This document shows positions 1-7,515 of a DNA stretch of 64,000 nt, in pieces. The stretch's first letter is position 1. Each line of letters opens with the position of its first letter. Source of the stretch: Pseudobdellovibrionaceae bacterium (GTDB taxonomy: Bacteria > Bdellovibrionota > Bdellovibrionia > Bdellovibrionales > UBA1609); the NCBI GenBank assembly GCA_020635075.1, contig JACKAM010000002.1, positions 248,001-312,000 of the forward strand, given 5' to 3'. Below the pieces are notes generated by a model, which had not been told where the DNA came from, did not search any database, and saw only the letters and a program-made list of their open reading frames with translations. Both the position numbers and the translations under genes were made by a program.

Positions 1-140
1 GAAGATGTGTCATCCGCGTTGGGCACACTAAGTCCTGCTGTGGCTCCAACATATCCCTTGGCCTGAGCCAATGCGGGCGTAGAAGTAAAAACCAGGGCCA
101 TTGCCATTCCTGCCAAAACCAAAAACCACGACTTTTTCAT
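1..140 (-). CDS. Exported protein, N-terminal part only
   Basis: The gene runs off the left edge, and only its first 46 codons are visible. They begin with a clear signal peptide (MKKSW, a long hydrophobic stretch, then cleavage after ALA at about residue 25). The mature start is QAKGYVGATAGLSVPN. The small-residue and aromatic alternation of that start is common in outer-membrane beta-barrels, so a small porin-like barrel is a reasonable but unproven guess. The gene lies downstream of the aminotransferase gene on the same strand, read away from it, with a 57-bp gap between them. No function can be assigned from this fragment. Confidence 0.6.
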   Translation of the reverse strand, partial: MKKSWFLVLAGMAMALVFTSTPALAQAKGYVGATAGLSVPNADDTS

Positions 141-197
141 TATACCAGACTCCTTGTTGTTCTTATTCTAATACCGATCTCAATCAAAACCCTCTAA

Positions 198-1394
198 CTA
201 ATCCAAACGGTCAATAAAGCTCTCGATCCGCATCAGGGCCTTTCCTAACACATCCTGATCAAGGGCAAAACTCAAGCGCAGAAATCCGGGAGCGCCAAAC
301 TCACAGCCTGGAACAGTGGCCACAAGCTCTTCCTCAAGCAACACTTTGGCAATCTGACTGCAGTCATCAAGGCCATGACCCTTAAATCCGCGACCACAGA
401 CACCACGAAAATCAGGGAAGATGTAAAACGCACCCTGAGGTTTTAAGACTTTCACGCCTTTCATTTTGCTAAGGCTATCGTAGACAAAATCACGGCGGAC
501 CTGCAGCTTTTTGAGATAGGGAGCCAGAGCGTCCTTGCCCATCTTTAGTGCCGCCAGAGCTGCTATTTGGGTAAAGGGGCTGGCACAGCTCACAGACTGA
601 CTCTGCAAATTGGTCATAGCTTTAATCACCTCTTTGGGGCCAACTGCCCAACCCAACCTCCAGCCAGTCATCGAATAGGTCTTAGACACTCCGTTAACAA
701 CGACAGTCCGATCCACCAACTCTGGTGTGGTTTGAAGGATATGAGGAGCCACGTCGCTGCCATCAAAAATCAGGCGATTGTAGATGTCATCACTGAGGAC
801 GACCACCTGCTTGTGTTTTTTTAAAACCTCTCCGATCTGTTTCCATTCCTCCATGGTGTAAACGGAGCCCGTTGGATTACTGGGAGAGTTGAGGATGATT
901 AATTTGGTTTTAGGGGTGATGTGGCGCTCGAGCAGCTCCGCCGTCAGCTTGAATCCTGTTTCAGGACCGCAATTGACAAGCACAGGCTTTCCCGCGGCCA
1001 ACTCCACCATAGTGGGATAGCTCACCCAGTAAGGACCGGGCACTATGACTTCGTCTCCGGGATTCACCAAGGCCTGAAGGGCAGCATAGAGAACAAATTT
1101 GGCACCAGTAGACACCGTCACCTGATCAGCATCGTAATGATGACCCAGATCCAAGATCGTCTGTTCGCAGATCGCCTGGCGCAACTCAGGCAAACCATTT
1201 GCTGGAGCGTACTTGGTTTGCCCCGATTTTATGGCTTCGATACCTGCTGCCTTGATTTGTTCAAAAGTGTCCCAGTCGGGCTCACCGACTGTCAGGGAGT
1301 ACACGTCGTGGCCTTGTTTCTTTAGTTCCTTGGCTTTTGCCGCCAAGGCAAGCGTGGGAGATGGTTTTAAGCTGGCAACTCGATCAGCTAACAT
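198..1394 (-). CDS. aspC: Aspartate aminotransferase, class I PLP-dependent (type Ib)
   Basis: This is a cytoplasmic pyridoxal-phosphate enzyme that moves amino groups between aspartate and 2-oxoglutarate. The 398 residues are full family length. Visible landmarks are the N-terminal TVGEPDWDT motif near residue 35, NSPSNPTG at 169-176, and VSKTYSMTGWRLG, which holds the PLP lysine (K238). The spacing and motifs fit the Thermus-type Ib subgroup, which includes enzymes that also accept prephenate or aromatic substrates, so exact specificity is not fixed by sequence. It is followed (upstream in transcription) by coaD 40 bp away. The gene is ordinary housekeeping with no anomalies. Confidence 0.93.
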   Translation of the reverse strand: MLADRVASLKPSPTLALAAKAKELKKQGHDVYSLTVGEPDWDTFEQIKAAGIEAIKSGQTKYAPANGLPELRQAICEQTILDLGHHYDADQVTVSTGAKFVLYAALQALVNPGDEVIVPGPYWVSYPTMVELAAGKPVLVNCGPETGFKLTAELLERHITPKTKLIILNSPSNPTGSVYTMEEWKQIGEVLKKHKQVVVLSDDIYNRLIFDGSDVAPHILQTTPELVDRTVVVNGVSKTYSMTGWRLGWAVGPKEVIKAMTNLQSQSVSCASPFTQIAALAALKMGKDALAPYLKKLQVRRDFVYDSLSKMKGVKVLKPQGAFYIFPDFRGVCGRGFKGHGLDDCSQIAKVLLEEELVATVPGCEFGAPGFLRLSFALDQDVLGKALMRIESFIDRLD

Positions 1395-1434
1395 TTTGGG
1401 CCTGGCCTTTCTAGGATCTGTTTTTGGTCCTCAA

Positions 1435-1908
1435 TTAAATTCTTTTTTTCAATGCATCCGCCACCTGTCCTGGTACCAGATCCTGAAGGGATCCCCCGTT
1501 GACGGCGACTTCCTTAACCATGCGAGAGGAAACGTAATTGTATTCGGGTCGTGTAAAGACAATCATGGTTTCAATCTCAGGTGCCAACTTACGATTCATA
1601 TTGGCCATGGCCAGTTCATACTCATAATCCGAAACCGCGCGCAGACCGCGCACAATCACCTGAGCTCCAGAGCGCTTGGCATAATCCACCGTTAAACCAG
1701 AAAAGACTTCAACCTTTACCCCAGAAGTACCCGACAAACACTGACGGATCAGCTCGGCCCTTTCCTCGGCTGCAAACATATAACTCTTTTGCTCTGATTG
1801 AGCGACTAAAACAACCACTTCAGAAAACAATGGTTGAATGCGCTTGATGATATCAAGGTGCCCATAGGTGATGGGATCAAAACTCCCTGGATAAACGGCC
1901 CGAACCAT
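1435..1908 (-). CDS. coaD: Phosphopantetheine adenylyltransferase
   Basis: This enzyme catalyses the penultimate step of coenzyme A synthesis, joining 4'-phosphopantetheine and ATP to give dephospho-CoA. The 157 residues match the usual bacterial length. The nucleotidyltransferase signature is present as PGSFDPITYGH (residues 7-17, TxGH motif), and the C-terminal half has the conserved YNYVSSRMVKEVA segment. It lies 3 bp after rsmD on the same strand; the rsmD-coaD pair is a common bacterial arrangement. The start at MVRAVYPGS is the family start. No oddities were seen. Confidence 0.95.
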   Translation of the reverse strand: MVRAVYPGSFDPITYGHLDIIKRIQPLFSEVVVLVAQSEQKSYMFAAEERAELIRQCLSGTSGVKVEVFSGLTVDYAKRSGAQVIVRGLRAVSDYEYELAMANMNRKLAPEIETMIVFTRPEYNYVSSRMVKEVAVNGGSLQDLVPGQVADALKKRI

Positions 1909-1911
1909 ATT

Positions 1912-2463
1912 TCACTTCTCCGGCATACTGAAGAACGAAACATTTTTATCACCAAAGCTACGGCGATCCAAGAAATTATAGGGTGGGTAATTTTCGCCAA
2001 TAGGCTCTTGGTGACTGGATTCGATGACAATCAGTCCCTCTGGGGTCACCAGAGGGAATTGAGCCAAAATCTCCATTACAGGATGGGCTATTTTTTCCGT
2101 AAAAGGAGGATCCGCCAAGACCACATCAAAAGGAGCACCATCCCATTTTTTTACAAATTTAAAGACATCGTCTTTTACAACTTTCACGTCTTCATTAATG
2201 CCAAGTGTTGTGAGGTTTTTCTTAAGAATTTGTAGAGACCTTCCACTTTTTTCTACAAACACCACCTCCGCCGCCCCCCTGGAAAGGGCCTCAATACCCA
2301 GATTTCCCGTCCCGGCAAACAAGTCCAAGACCCGGGCACCCTCGATATAAGGTGCAATCTTGTTAAAGAGGCTCTCCTTGACTCTATCCGTCGTAGGGCG
2401 AATATGCCCGGCCTGAAAGCTCACCAGCTTCCGACCCCTATATTTTCCGGCAATGATGCGCAT
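1912..2463 (-). CDS. rsmD: 16S rRNA (guanine-966-N2)-methyltransferase
   Basis: This Rossmann-fold methyltransferase methylates G966 of 16S rRNA in the 30S subunit. The 183 residues include the family N-terminus MRIIAGKYRGRKL, a TTDRVKESLFN segment, the SAM-binding VLDLFAGTGNLGIEAL (45-60) and the catalytic DPPF at 118-121. Its start codon overlaps the stop of the PilZ-like gene in a TAATG arrangement, which suggests coupled translation. It is followed 3 bp later by coaD, as in many bacteria. Confidence 0.95.
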   Translation of the reverse strand: MRIIAGKYRGRKLVSFQAGHIRPTTDRVKESLFNKIAPYIEGARVLDLFAGTGNLGIEALSRGAAEVVFVEKSGRSLQILKKNLTTLGINEDVKVVKDDVFKFVKKWDGAPFDVVLADPPFTEKIAHPVMEILAQFPLVTPEGLIVIESSHQEPIGENYPPYNFLDRRSFGDKNVSFFSMPEK

Positions 2464-2831
2464 TAAGGTGCCACCTGCTTGATTCGCACGAGAAAGCCCC
2501 GAATCTCCTGACGGTGCTGATCGGAAAGCTGAAGAAAGTGAAACTCCGTCAATCGCTGCACACTACGGTTCTTTTCTCCATCGATCAAGGTTCGGTCGTA
2601 ATTTTTAATCACCCTCAATGGCCCGGCGATCACCACTTCCGTCAATGGAATTGTAAAGCTGGCTTCTGGAAGGGACGACGCCACCTTCAAGATAATGCCC
2701 GTGGTGTCCACTATCATCCCGCGCTCGGTAAGCTTAAGGATCTTCATGGTCACCACCTTACCCTCACGCTGAACATTCAGATCAATGGGGTAAGGAGAAA
2801 CCTTTTTGCGAACGACGGGTTGGCTGTTCAT
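2463..2831 (-). CDS. PilZ-like domain protein
   Basis: This is a small cytoplasmic protein of 122 residues. A basic N-terminal stretch (VVRKKVSPYPIDL) is followed by a beta-rich region containing LTERGMIVDTTG, which resembles the second half of the PilZ c-di-GMP motif. The C-terminal pattern FLQLSDQHRQEIRGFLVRIK is typical of PilZ domains. The canonical RxxxR...D/NxSxxG signature is not intact, so nucleotide binding is uncertain. The ATG at 2831 overlaps the stop of the response-regulator gene (ATGA), which is why this start is preferred to an upstream GTG. The position next to a two-component pair suggests a signalling role. The family call is an inference. Confidence 0.55.
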   Translation of the reverse strand: MNSQPVVRKKVSPYPIDLNVQREGKVVTMKILKLTERGMIVDTTGIILKVASSLPEASFTIPLTEVVIAGPLRVIKNYDRTLIDGEKNRSVQRLTEFHFLQLSDQHRQEIRGFLVRIKQVAP

Positions 2832-3181
2832 TGACACAGTCTCTCAGCGGTTTCAAATATGACAAAGATGTCATCAAATGGTTTGGGCACAAACATATCC
2901 GCCCCAATCGATTTGGCTGCTTCCAGATTGTACTCACCGGAATAGGCGGAAATCAAAATAACTTTTGCATTGTGATCGGTACCAATCTCCTTCATGACCT
3001 GAGGGCCACTCAACCCCGGCATGAGGACGTCTAAAAATACCAACCTGGGATTTTCGCGCCGCCAAACCTCAAGGCCCTGGGTTCCATTCTCGGCTTCCAG
3101 CACCTCGTGGCCCTTCATCTCTGCCACACGTTTTAGCGCCCGTCGCACTAGAGGTTCATCGTCGACTATCAGAATTCTCAC
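2828..3181 (-). CDS. Single-domain response regulator (CheY-like)
   Basis: This stand-alone receiver domain of 117 residues has no output domain. The acidic pair DD (7-8), phosphoacceptor D51 in FLDVLMPG, a serine in LISAYSG near 78, and K100 in VPKP are all present, so it should be phosphorylatable. Its start overlaps the end of the adjacent histidine kinase by 4 bp, and its end overlaps the PilZ-like gene. The kinase is the likely phosphodonor. With a PilZ-like protein next in line, a signalling relay is likely, but its target is not shown by sequence. Confidence 0.9.
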   Translation of the reverse strand: MRILIVDDEPLVRRALKRVAEMKGHEVLEAENGTQGLEVWRRENPRLVFLDVLMPGLSGPQVMKEIGTDHNAKVILISAYSGEYNLEAAKSIGADMFVPKPFDDIFVIFETAERLCQ

Positions 3182-5241
3182 TCCTCATCTCCCGCCTGGG
3201 GAAGCCGAACGGTGAATTCGGTTCCATTTTTTCCATCACTCCACACCCAAATGCTACCGCCAAACTCCTGTACCACCTTGCGACTCATACTTAAACCCAG
3301 GCCGGTTCCTTTGCCTTCGGCTTTGGTGGTAAAGAACGGGTCAAAAATGCTCTCCTGAATTTCCTCGGGAATGCCCTTCCCTGAATCGCGCACGCGAAAA
3401 TCCACGTAGGGCTTGCCATCTTCCATACCCGTTTCGGTGGAAATCCACAAGGTCCCCCCATCTTCCATGGCCTGACAGGCGTTATTGACAATATTAAACA
3501 CAACCTGCTGTACCAACTGAGGTTCGACTTTGACACTCGTGTCGTCTTCACTCAATTCAATTTCCTTTATAAAGGGATTCATGGCGGTCTTAAGTAAAGG
3601 CAGAGTTTTGGTTACAATCTCGTTTAAGCCCACCACCTTCAAAGGCATGGCGTGACTGCCACGGGAGAATTCAAGAAGGTTGCGGATGATGGACTGACAG
3701 CGGGCAGCCGCCTTCTCTACCTCAACCAGATCCGAATACAGGGAGTTCCCAGGAGTCCGATCATGAAGTAGGATCTGGGCCGTGGAGCGAATGCCAGTCA
3801 GTGGATTATTCAGCTCGTGGGCTATGTGCCCAGCCAAGTGGCCGACGGCAGCCATCTTTTCATTTTGTACCATGCGACTTTGCAGATCATGGGCCCGCGT
3901 GATGTCCAGATAGTGATTCACTACTGTGGTCGGATGGCCTTCGTCATAGAGGCGAATAGGATAAGAATGAACCTCAAAAATTTGGTTGCCCTTTTTCACC
4001 ATGGACTGCTGTGGGCCTGGCCCCTCAAGCGCAGCCGGTACAGGACACCCAGAGCAAACGTCTCCCCGTCCCTGAAACTGCTGATAGCATTTATGAGGTC
4101 TCTCACTCTGGTTGGTAAATGTCTTGTTAGATAGCAAGAGGTTGAAGTCCATATCCACAATGGCCACGGGGTCATCAATGCCGTCAAAGGTCTGCTCCCA
4201 CAGGTGAGAAGTATTGCGCAGTTCCTGCTCCAACAGAATTCGATCAAGGGCAATGCTCAAGGGCTGAAGACGGGCGGACAGAAATTTAATAAACTGCTCC
4301 TGGGCTCGATCTTGTAGGGAGTGTTCAAAAAACATCACCGCCACTTCAAACTTGTCGTCCGCTAAGGGCTTCTTTCCCGAAGGAAGAGGAATGGCCAAGA
4401 CCTTGCCAAAGGGTCTTGAAAAGGCATTGGCCAGGTACTGACTGTCCGCCTTTTCATTGAGCCGCAATCGCAACCCCTGAGGCCAAGGATTCCTTGCGTG
4501 GCTGATGTGAACTTTTCCGGCCCGAATGTGTAAGAGACGGCGGTTTTGGTTGCTAAGCACGTAGGCCAATATGGGGTCACGAACCTGATGAAAGGGTTTG
4601 GTTTCCTCCCTTAGCAATTCCACCAATTCCTCAACAGCCACTAGCCCTGCTAAATCCTTTACAAAGCGGATCAGACGACTGATTTCCGTGACTTTACTCT
4701 CTGCCTCTGACTTGGACGACTGAAGCTCCCGGGTTCTCTCGCGAACCAACTCCGTCTGTCCCGAGGTCAGCTCTTCCAGGTCTCTGTTCTGCGCCTTAAT
4801 CCGCCTTACCAGGCTGGTTCGGTCTTCCTGCTTTTCTTTTAGGCGGATTGATTCAAAAACCAGAGCCGACAGCTCAACCTCTGAGCCTCCAGCAGATATG
4901 ACTCCATAGACCCCCGCTCGATTCACAGCTTCGCTCAATGCCTCGGGACTGTCTTCATTCAAAAGAAGAATCCGAGGCACATCAGGGCGAAGTTCCCTGG
5001 CGCTCGCCAAGAAATCTACCGCCGAATCAAATCTCCCGGAGCTTATGGCAACAGCCAACGAAATATCAGCCTCACCCAAGCGAACCAAGGCCTCATCGAA
5101 TCCACTGATGCGAACAATCTGGGCCGGCTGAACTTGTCGGGAAATTTTTTGAAAGGTGTCCAAAGAGGGAGCGTCTGGCGACTCCTCCGCCCAGAGAATT
5201 CGACTTTGGGCTAATGCCTGGACAATATTATCTTCGGCCAT
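3178..5241 (-). CDS. Multidomain sensor histidine kinase with pseudo-receiver and PAS domain
   Basis: This cytoplasmic protein of 687 residues has no transmembrane segment. In order it has: a receiver-like fold at about 10-135 lacking the phosphoacceptor Asp (AVAISSG at that point); a coiled coil at 140-195; a GAF-like region at about 195-340; a PAS domain at about 346-450 containing C385, C396 and C399 (the C...CSGCPV pattern); HisKA with the phospho-acceptor in HELNNP (H475); and an HATPase_c domain with an N-box (NIVNNACQAMEDGG) and DSGKGIPEE and GTGLGLS glycine boxes. It overlaps the response regulator by 4 bp, its probable partner. The input signal is unknown. The cysteine cluster in the PAS domain could mark redox or metal sensing. 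Confidence 0.9.
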   Translation of the reverse strand: MAEDNIVQALAQSRILWAEESPDAPSLDTFQKISRQVQPAQIVRISGFDEALVRLGEADISLAVAISSGRFDSAVDFLASARELRPDVPRILLLNEDSPEALSEAVNRAGVYGVISAGGSEVELSALVFESIRLKEKQEDRTSLVRRIKAQNRDLEELTSGQTELVRERTRELQSSKSEAESKVTEISRLIRFVKDLAGLVAVEELVELLREETKPFHQVRDPILAYVLSNQNRRLLHIRAGKVHISHARNPWPQGLRLRLNEKADSQYLANAFSRPFGKVLAIPLPSGKKPLADDKFEVAVMFFEHSLQDRAQEQFIKFLSARLQPLSIALDRILLEQELRNTSHLWEQTFDGIDDPVAIVDMDFNLLLSNKTFTNQSERPHKCYQQFQGRGDVCSGCPVPAALEGPGPQQSMVKKGNQIFEVHSYPIRLYDEGHPTTVVNHYLDITRAHDLQSRMVQNEKMAAVGHLAGHIAHELNNPLTGIRSTAQILLHDRTPGNSLYSDLVEVEKAAARCQSIIRNLLEFSRGSHAMPLKVVGLNEIVTKTLPLLKTAMNPFIKEIELSEDDTSVKVEPQLVQQVVFNIVNNACQAMEDGGTLWISTETGMEDGKPYVDFRVRDSGKGIPEEIQESIFDPFFTTKAEGKGTGLGLSMSRKVVQEFGGSIWVWSDGKNGTEFTVRLPQAGDEE

Positions 5242-5254
5242 GTTCCTGGCAGAC

Positions 5255-5881
5255 TCAGTGCTCCAGCTCCTCGTCTACCATTTTATCGACCCGGGATAAA
5301 ACCTCAAGCCATTTATCGAGAGCGTTGCTCATCTCATACTCTAGATAGTCAGCCAACAAGACCTTGTCATTGCTTTCAAATGCGGAGTACAGAGTGCGGA
5401 CGACATCGGCAAATTGAAGTTCAGCTCGGCGCCATTCTTCTTCTGCCACTCCGACTTCAGCCCAGTCCTGACAACTCTTTTTAATCAGGAATAGGGCATC
5501 AATTAACCAACGACTGGAGTCGAGTATTTGTGAGAGCAGCTGATGCCCCTTTTGAAAGTCACCTGTCTGCATATGGCCAGCCGCCAAAACCGAGCTCTCC
5601 TTGATCTTCGGGATGTAGGCTTTGGCTGTCGTCACAGTCTGTCCCAATAACTCCTTGGGGCGCTGAGTTTTTACCTCAAGCCTCTCCACTCCGGCCAGCT
5701 TCTCCTTGGCAAATCTCTCTTCATCGCTCTCATCCAAAAACATGCCATTGACTCGAATTTCACAAACCACCTCGCCCACCTGCCACAGACGGTCCTCGAT
5801 AGCACGAATCACATCGGCAAGCGATTCACACTGATCAAACTGGCTCCTAATTTCCTCAGCTGACCAAGTTGTCGTCTGCAT
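5255..5881 (-). CDS. Hypothetical cytoplasmic protein in flagellar-modification operon
   Basis: This 208-residue protein has no signal peptide or membrane segment. It is acidic and mainly predicted helical, with an N-terminal half that may be alpha/beta (VGEVVCEIRVNGMFLDESDEE) and a C-terminal helical bundle rich in Glu, Asp and Leu. I do not recognise a family. Its start overlaps the 3' end of the upstream GT9 gene by 26 bp, and it is followed 13 bp later by the histidine kinase. It therefore sits at the junction between the glycosyltransferase set and the two-component genes and is probably co-transcribed with both. Confidence 0.75.
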   Translation of the reverse strand: MQTTTWSAEEIRSQFDQCESLADVIRAIEDRLWQVGEVVCEIRVNGMFLDESDEERFAKEKLAGVERLEVKTQRPKELLGQTVTTAKAYIPKIKESSVLAAGHMQTGDFQKGHQLLSQILDSSRWLIDALFLIKKSCQDWAEVGVAEEEWRRAELQFADVVRTLYSAFESNDKVLLADYLEYEMSNALDKWLEVLSRVDKMVDEELEH

Positions 5882-7373
5882 GACCTTCCTCCAATCCGTG
5901 AATTCCTATTCCCTCACGTCCCATGTAAAGACTGGCGACCATTTTAAGGGACTCAAAAATCCGCCGAGTCTGTTCTGCCAATTCCACAACAGATGACGGG
6001 CCAATGCGAATCTTTTCAGTTTCAAACCAGGAGATTAGGGGATCTAAGTCGGGGACCATGCGCCGAACGCTGCCCATTAGTCCGTCCACCTGACCAAGAA
6101 TTTCTGCGGCGACAGCTCGTGCCCCTTCATTGTGAATCACCTCAATTTGAGCAATGGCCAGCTCCGCCAATTCGTAAATGCGGTGAAAACCATGAACCGC
6201 CAGAGTCGATGGTGGTGCGGGAAAATCAGCACCCAGGTAAATAGCGCGAATCAAATCCCAAGAGAACTCCGTGTTGGCTGAGATCCCGCTGTGCTCAAAC
6301 CAAACTGGACTCTCGCCTGTGGCAAAAGCTACGTCACCTTCCGGGGTCAGGCCTTCCAACAAGTGCCAAATCTCCTTGGCCATACTTTCAGGGTTGGGGG
6401 CCTGGCTACCGCCGACCAAAAGAATCCGGGAACCTGGCTCTTTGGGGCCAGTTTCCCAAAAGTTGACTGTCGGAAATGAAACGTTCAAACACTCCACCTG
6501 CGCCAGGGAGGCCATTTGCATGACCACACTATCGCCACCAATTACTATCCGCGCCGAGGACAGGAGAGGGAACAGTTCGCTCAATCGCGTTTTGCCCACG
6601 AGACTGTGGACGCGCGAGGAGCAAACCCCCTCCAAGATTCTTTGTCCAATCAAAACTTCACTGGGACTGCCCACTAAAATAATTCGCCCCTGCCACCACT
6701 GCAATAATCGCCTGCACGTCGCTGACCACCGCTCAGCGCTGAGAGTCTTATGTGAATCGCTAGCCCCTACATGGAGAACTAAGTAGGGATCGCGGGTGGG
6801 AATTTCATGAGATTCAAAAATTCGGTCCTTTTGCCCAGGGTTTCTCTGATAGTCCAAGAGAGTCCAGTCACTGTCCTGAACATCCACTTCAGCAACCGAA
6901 GCAAAGAGCTCAGCCAGGTGAACGCGATTGTGCCGACCGACACCAACTTGAGCGTAGAAGTAAGCACTGGCGTCATCAGGAATAGCCAGAAATCCATCAT
7001 CAAAACGGGTGTAACCTCTGACCACCGTGTTCTCCCGACTAAGGGAGCGGGAGAGATAACTGGAGAATGGCGAAAAACTCAGGTTAATAATTTCATCAAA
7101 GCCAATTTCCCCTAGCCGATCGACCCATTCGCTCAATCTCCTAAGAGAGGCACCAGTACTGGTGCGAACGCCGTAGACCGGTTCCAGGAGATGGGCCGTG
7201 TCCATTTGATGAACAGTGCACTCAATGCCCACTCCCTCAAGTGCGGCCGCAAAGCGCTTTCTGACCAGCAGGTGTACCTCGGCCTGGGGATATTTTCTTT
7301 TTACCGCGCGAATCGTTGGCCAGGACTGATAAATGTCACCGAACCGAGCGAGTTGAGTAATCAGAATTTTCAT
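5856..7373 (-). CDS. GT9-family (heptosyltransferase-like) glycosyltransferase with extra helical C-terminus
   Basis: The N-terminal ~350 residues have the glycosyltransferase family 9 pattern: a KILITQLARFGDIYQSWPTI start, YLVLHVGASDSHKTLSAERW in the middle, and a VIGGDSVVMQMASL sugar-nucleotide site. GT9 enzymes normally add ADP-heptose to LPS core. Here the protein is 505 residues, about 150 longer than usual, because a helical domain follows (ELAELAIAQIEVIHNEG and onward). It is embedded among Maf-like and flagellar genes, so a flagellin or surface-protein glycosylation role is more likely than LPS core synthesis. The acceptor is unknown. Confidence 0.8.
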   Translation of the reverse strand: MKILITQLARFGDIYQSWPTIRAVKRKYPQAEVHLLVRKRFAAALEGVGIECTVHQMDTAHLLEPVYGVRTSTGASLRRLSEWVDRLGEIGFDEIINLSFSPFSSYLSRSLSRENTVVRGYTRFDDGFLAIPDDASAYFYAQVGVGRHNRVHLAELFASVAEVDVQDSDWTLLDYQRNPGQKDRIFESHEIPTRDPYLVLHVGASDSHKTLSAERWSATCRRLLQWWQGRIILVGSPSEVLIGQRILEGVCSSRVHSLVGKTRLSELFPLLSSARIVIGGDSVVMQMASLAQVECLNVSFPTVNFWETGPKEPGSRILLVGGSQAPNPESMAKEIWHLLEGLTPEGDVAFATGESPVWFEHSGISANTEFSWDLIRAIYLGADFPAPPSTLAVHGFHRIYELAELAIAQIEVIHNEGARAVAAEILGQVDGLMGSVRRMVPDLDPLISWFETEKIRIGPSSVVELAEQTRRIFESLKMVASLYMGREGIGIHGLEEGHADDNLVS

Positions 7374-7515
7374 TTTTTAACTGCTCCCTGATGAGCTCTT
7401 CGAGCATTCTAATTTTTTCCACTTCCTTGGTGTAGCCACGGGTCTCTACAATTTTTCGACCCGACTCTTCTAGCTTCTTTAGGGCTTCGCGCAGTTCGCC
7501 TTCAGCTTTCTTCAT
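7336..7515 (-). CDS. Small charged coiled-coil protein (59 aa)
   Basis: This short reading frame begins MKKAEGELREALKKLEESG and is rich in Lys, Glu and Leu with heptad-like spacing, so a short coiled coil is likely. Its ATG overlaps the stop codon of the upstream GT9 gene in an ATGA arrangement, the same coupling seen elsewhere in this operon. Its 3' end overlaps the next GT9 gene start by 38 bp. Without it there would be a 138-bp gap in an otherwise gapless operon. No family is recognised. The overlap and composition are the only evidence. Confidence 0.55.
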   Translation of the reverse strand: MKKAEGELREALKKLEESGRKIVETRGYTKEVEKIRMLEELIREQLKNENSDYSTRSVR

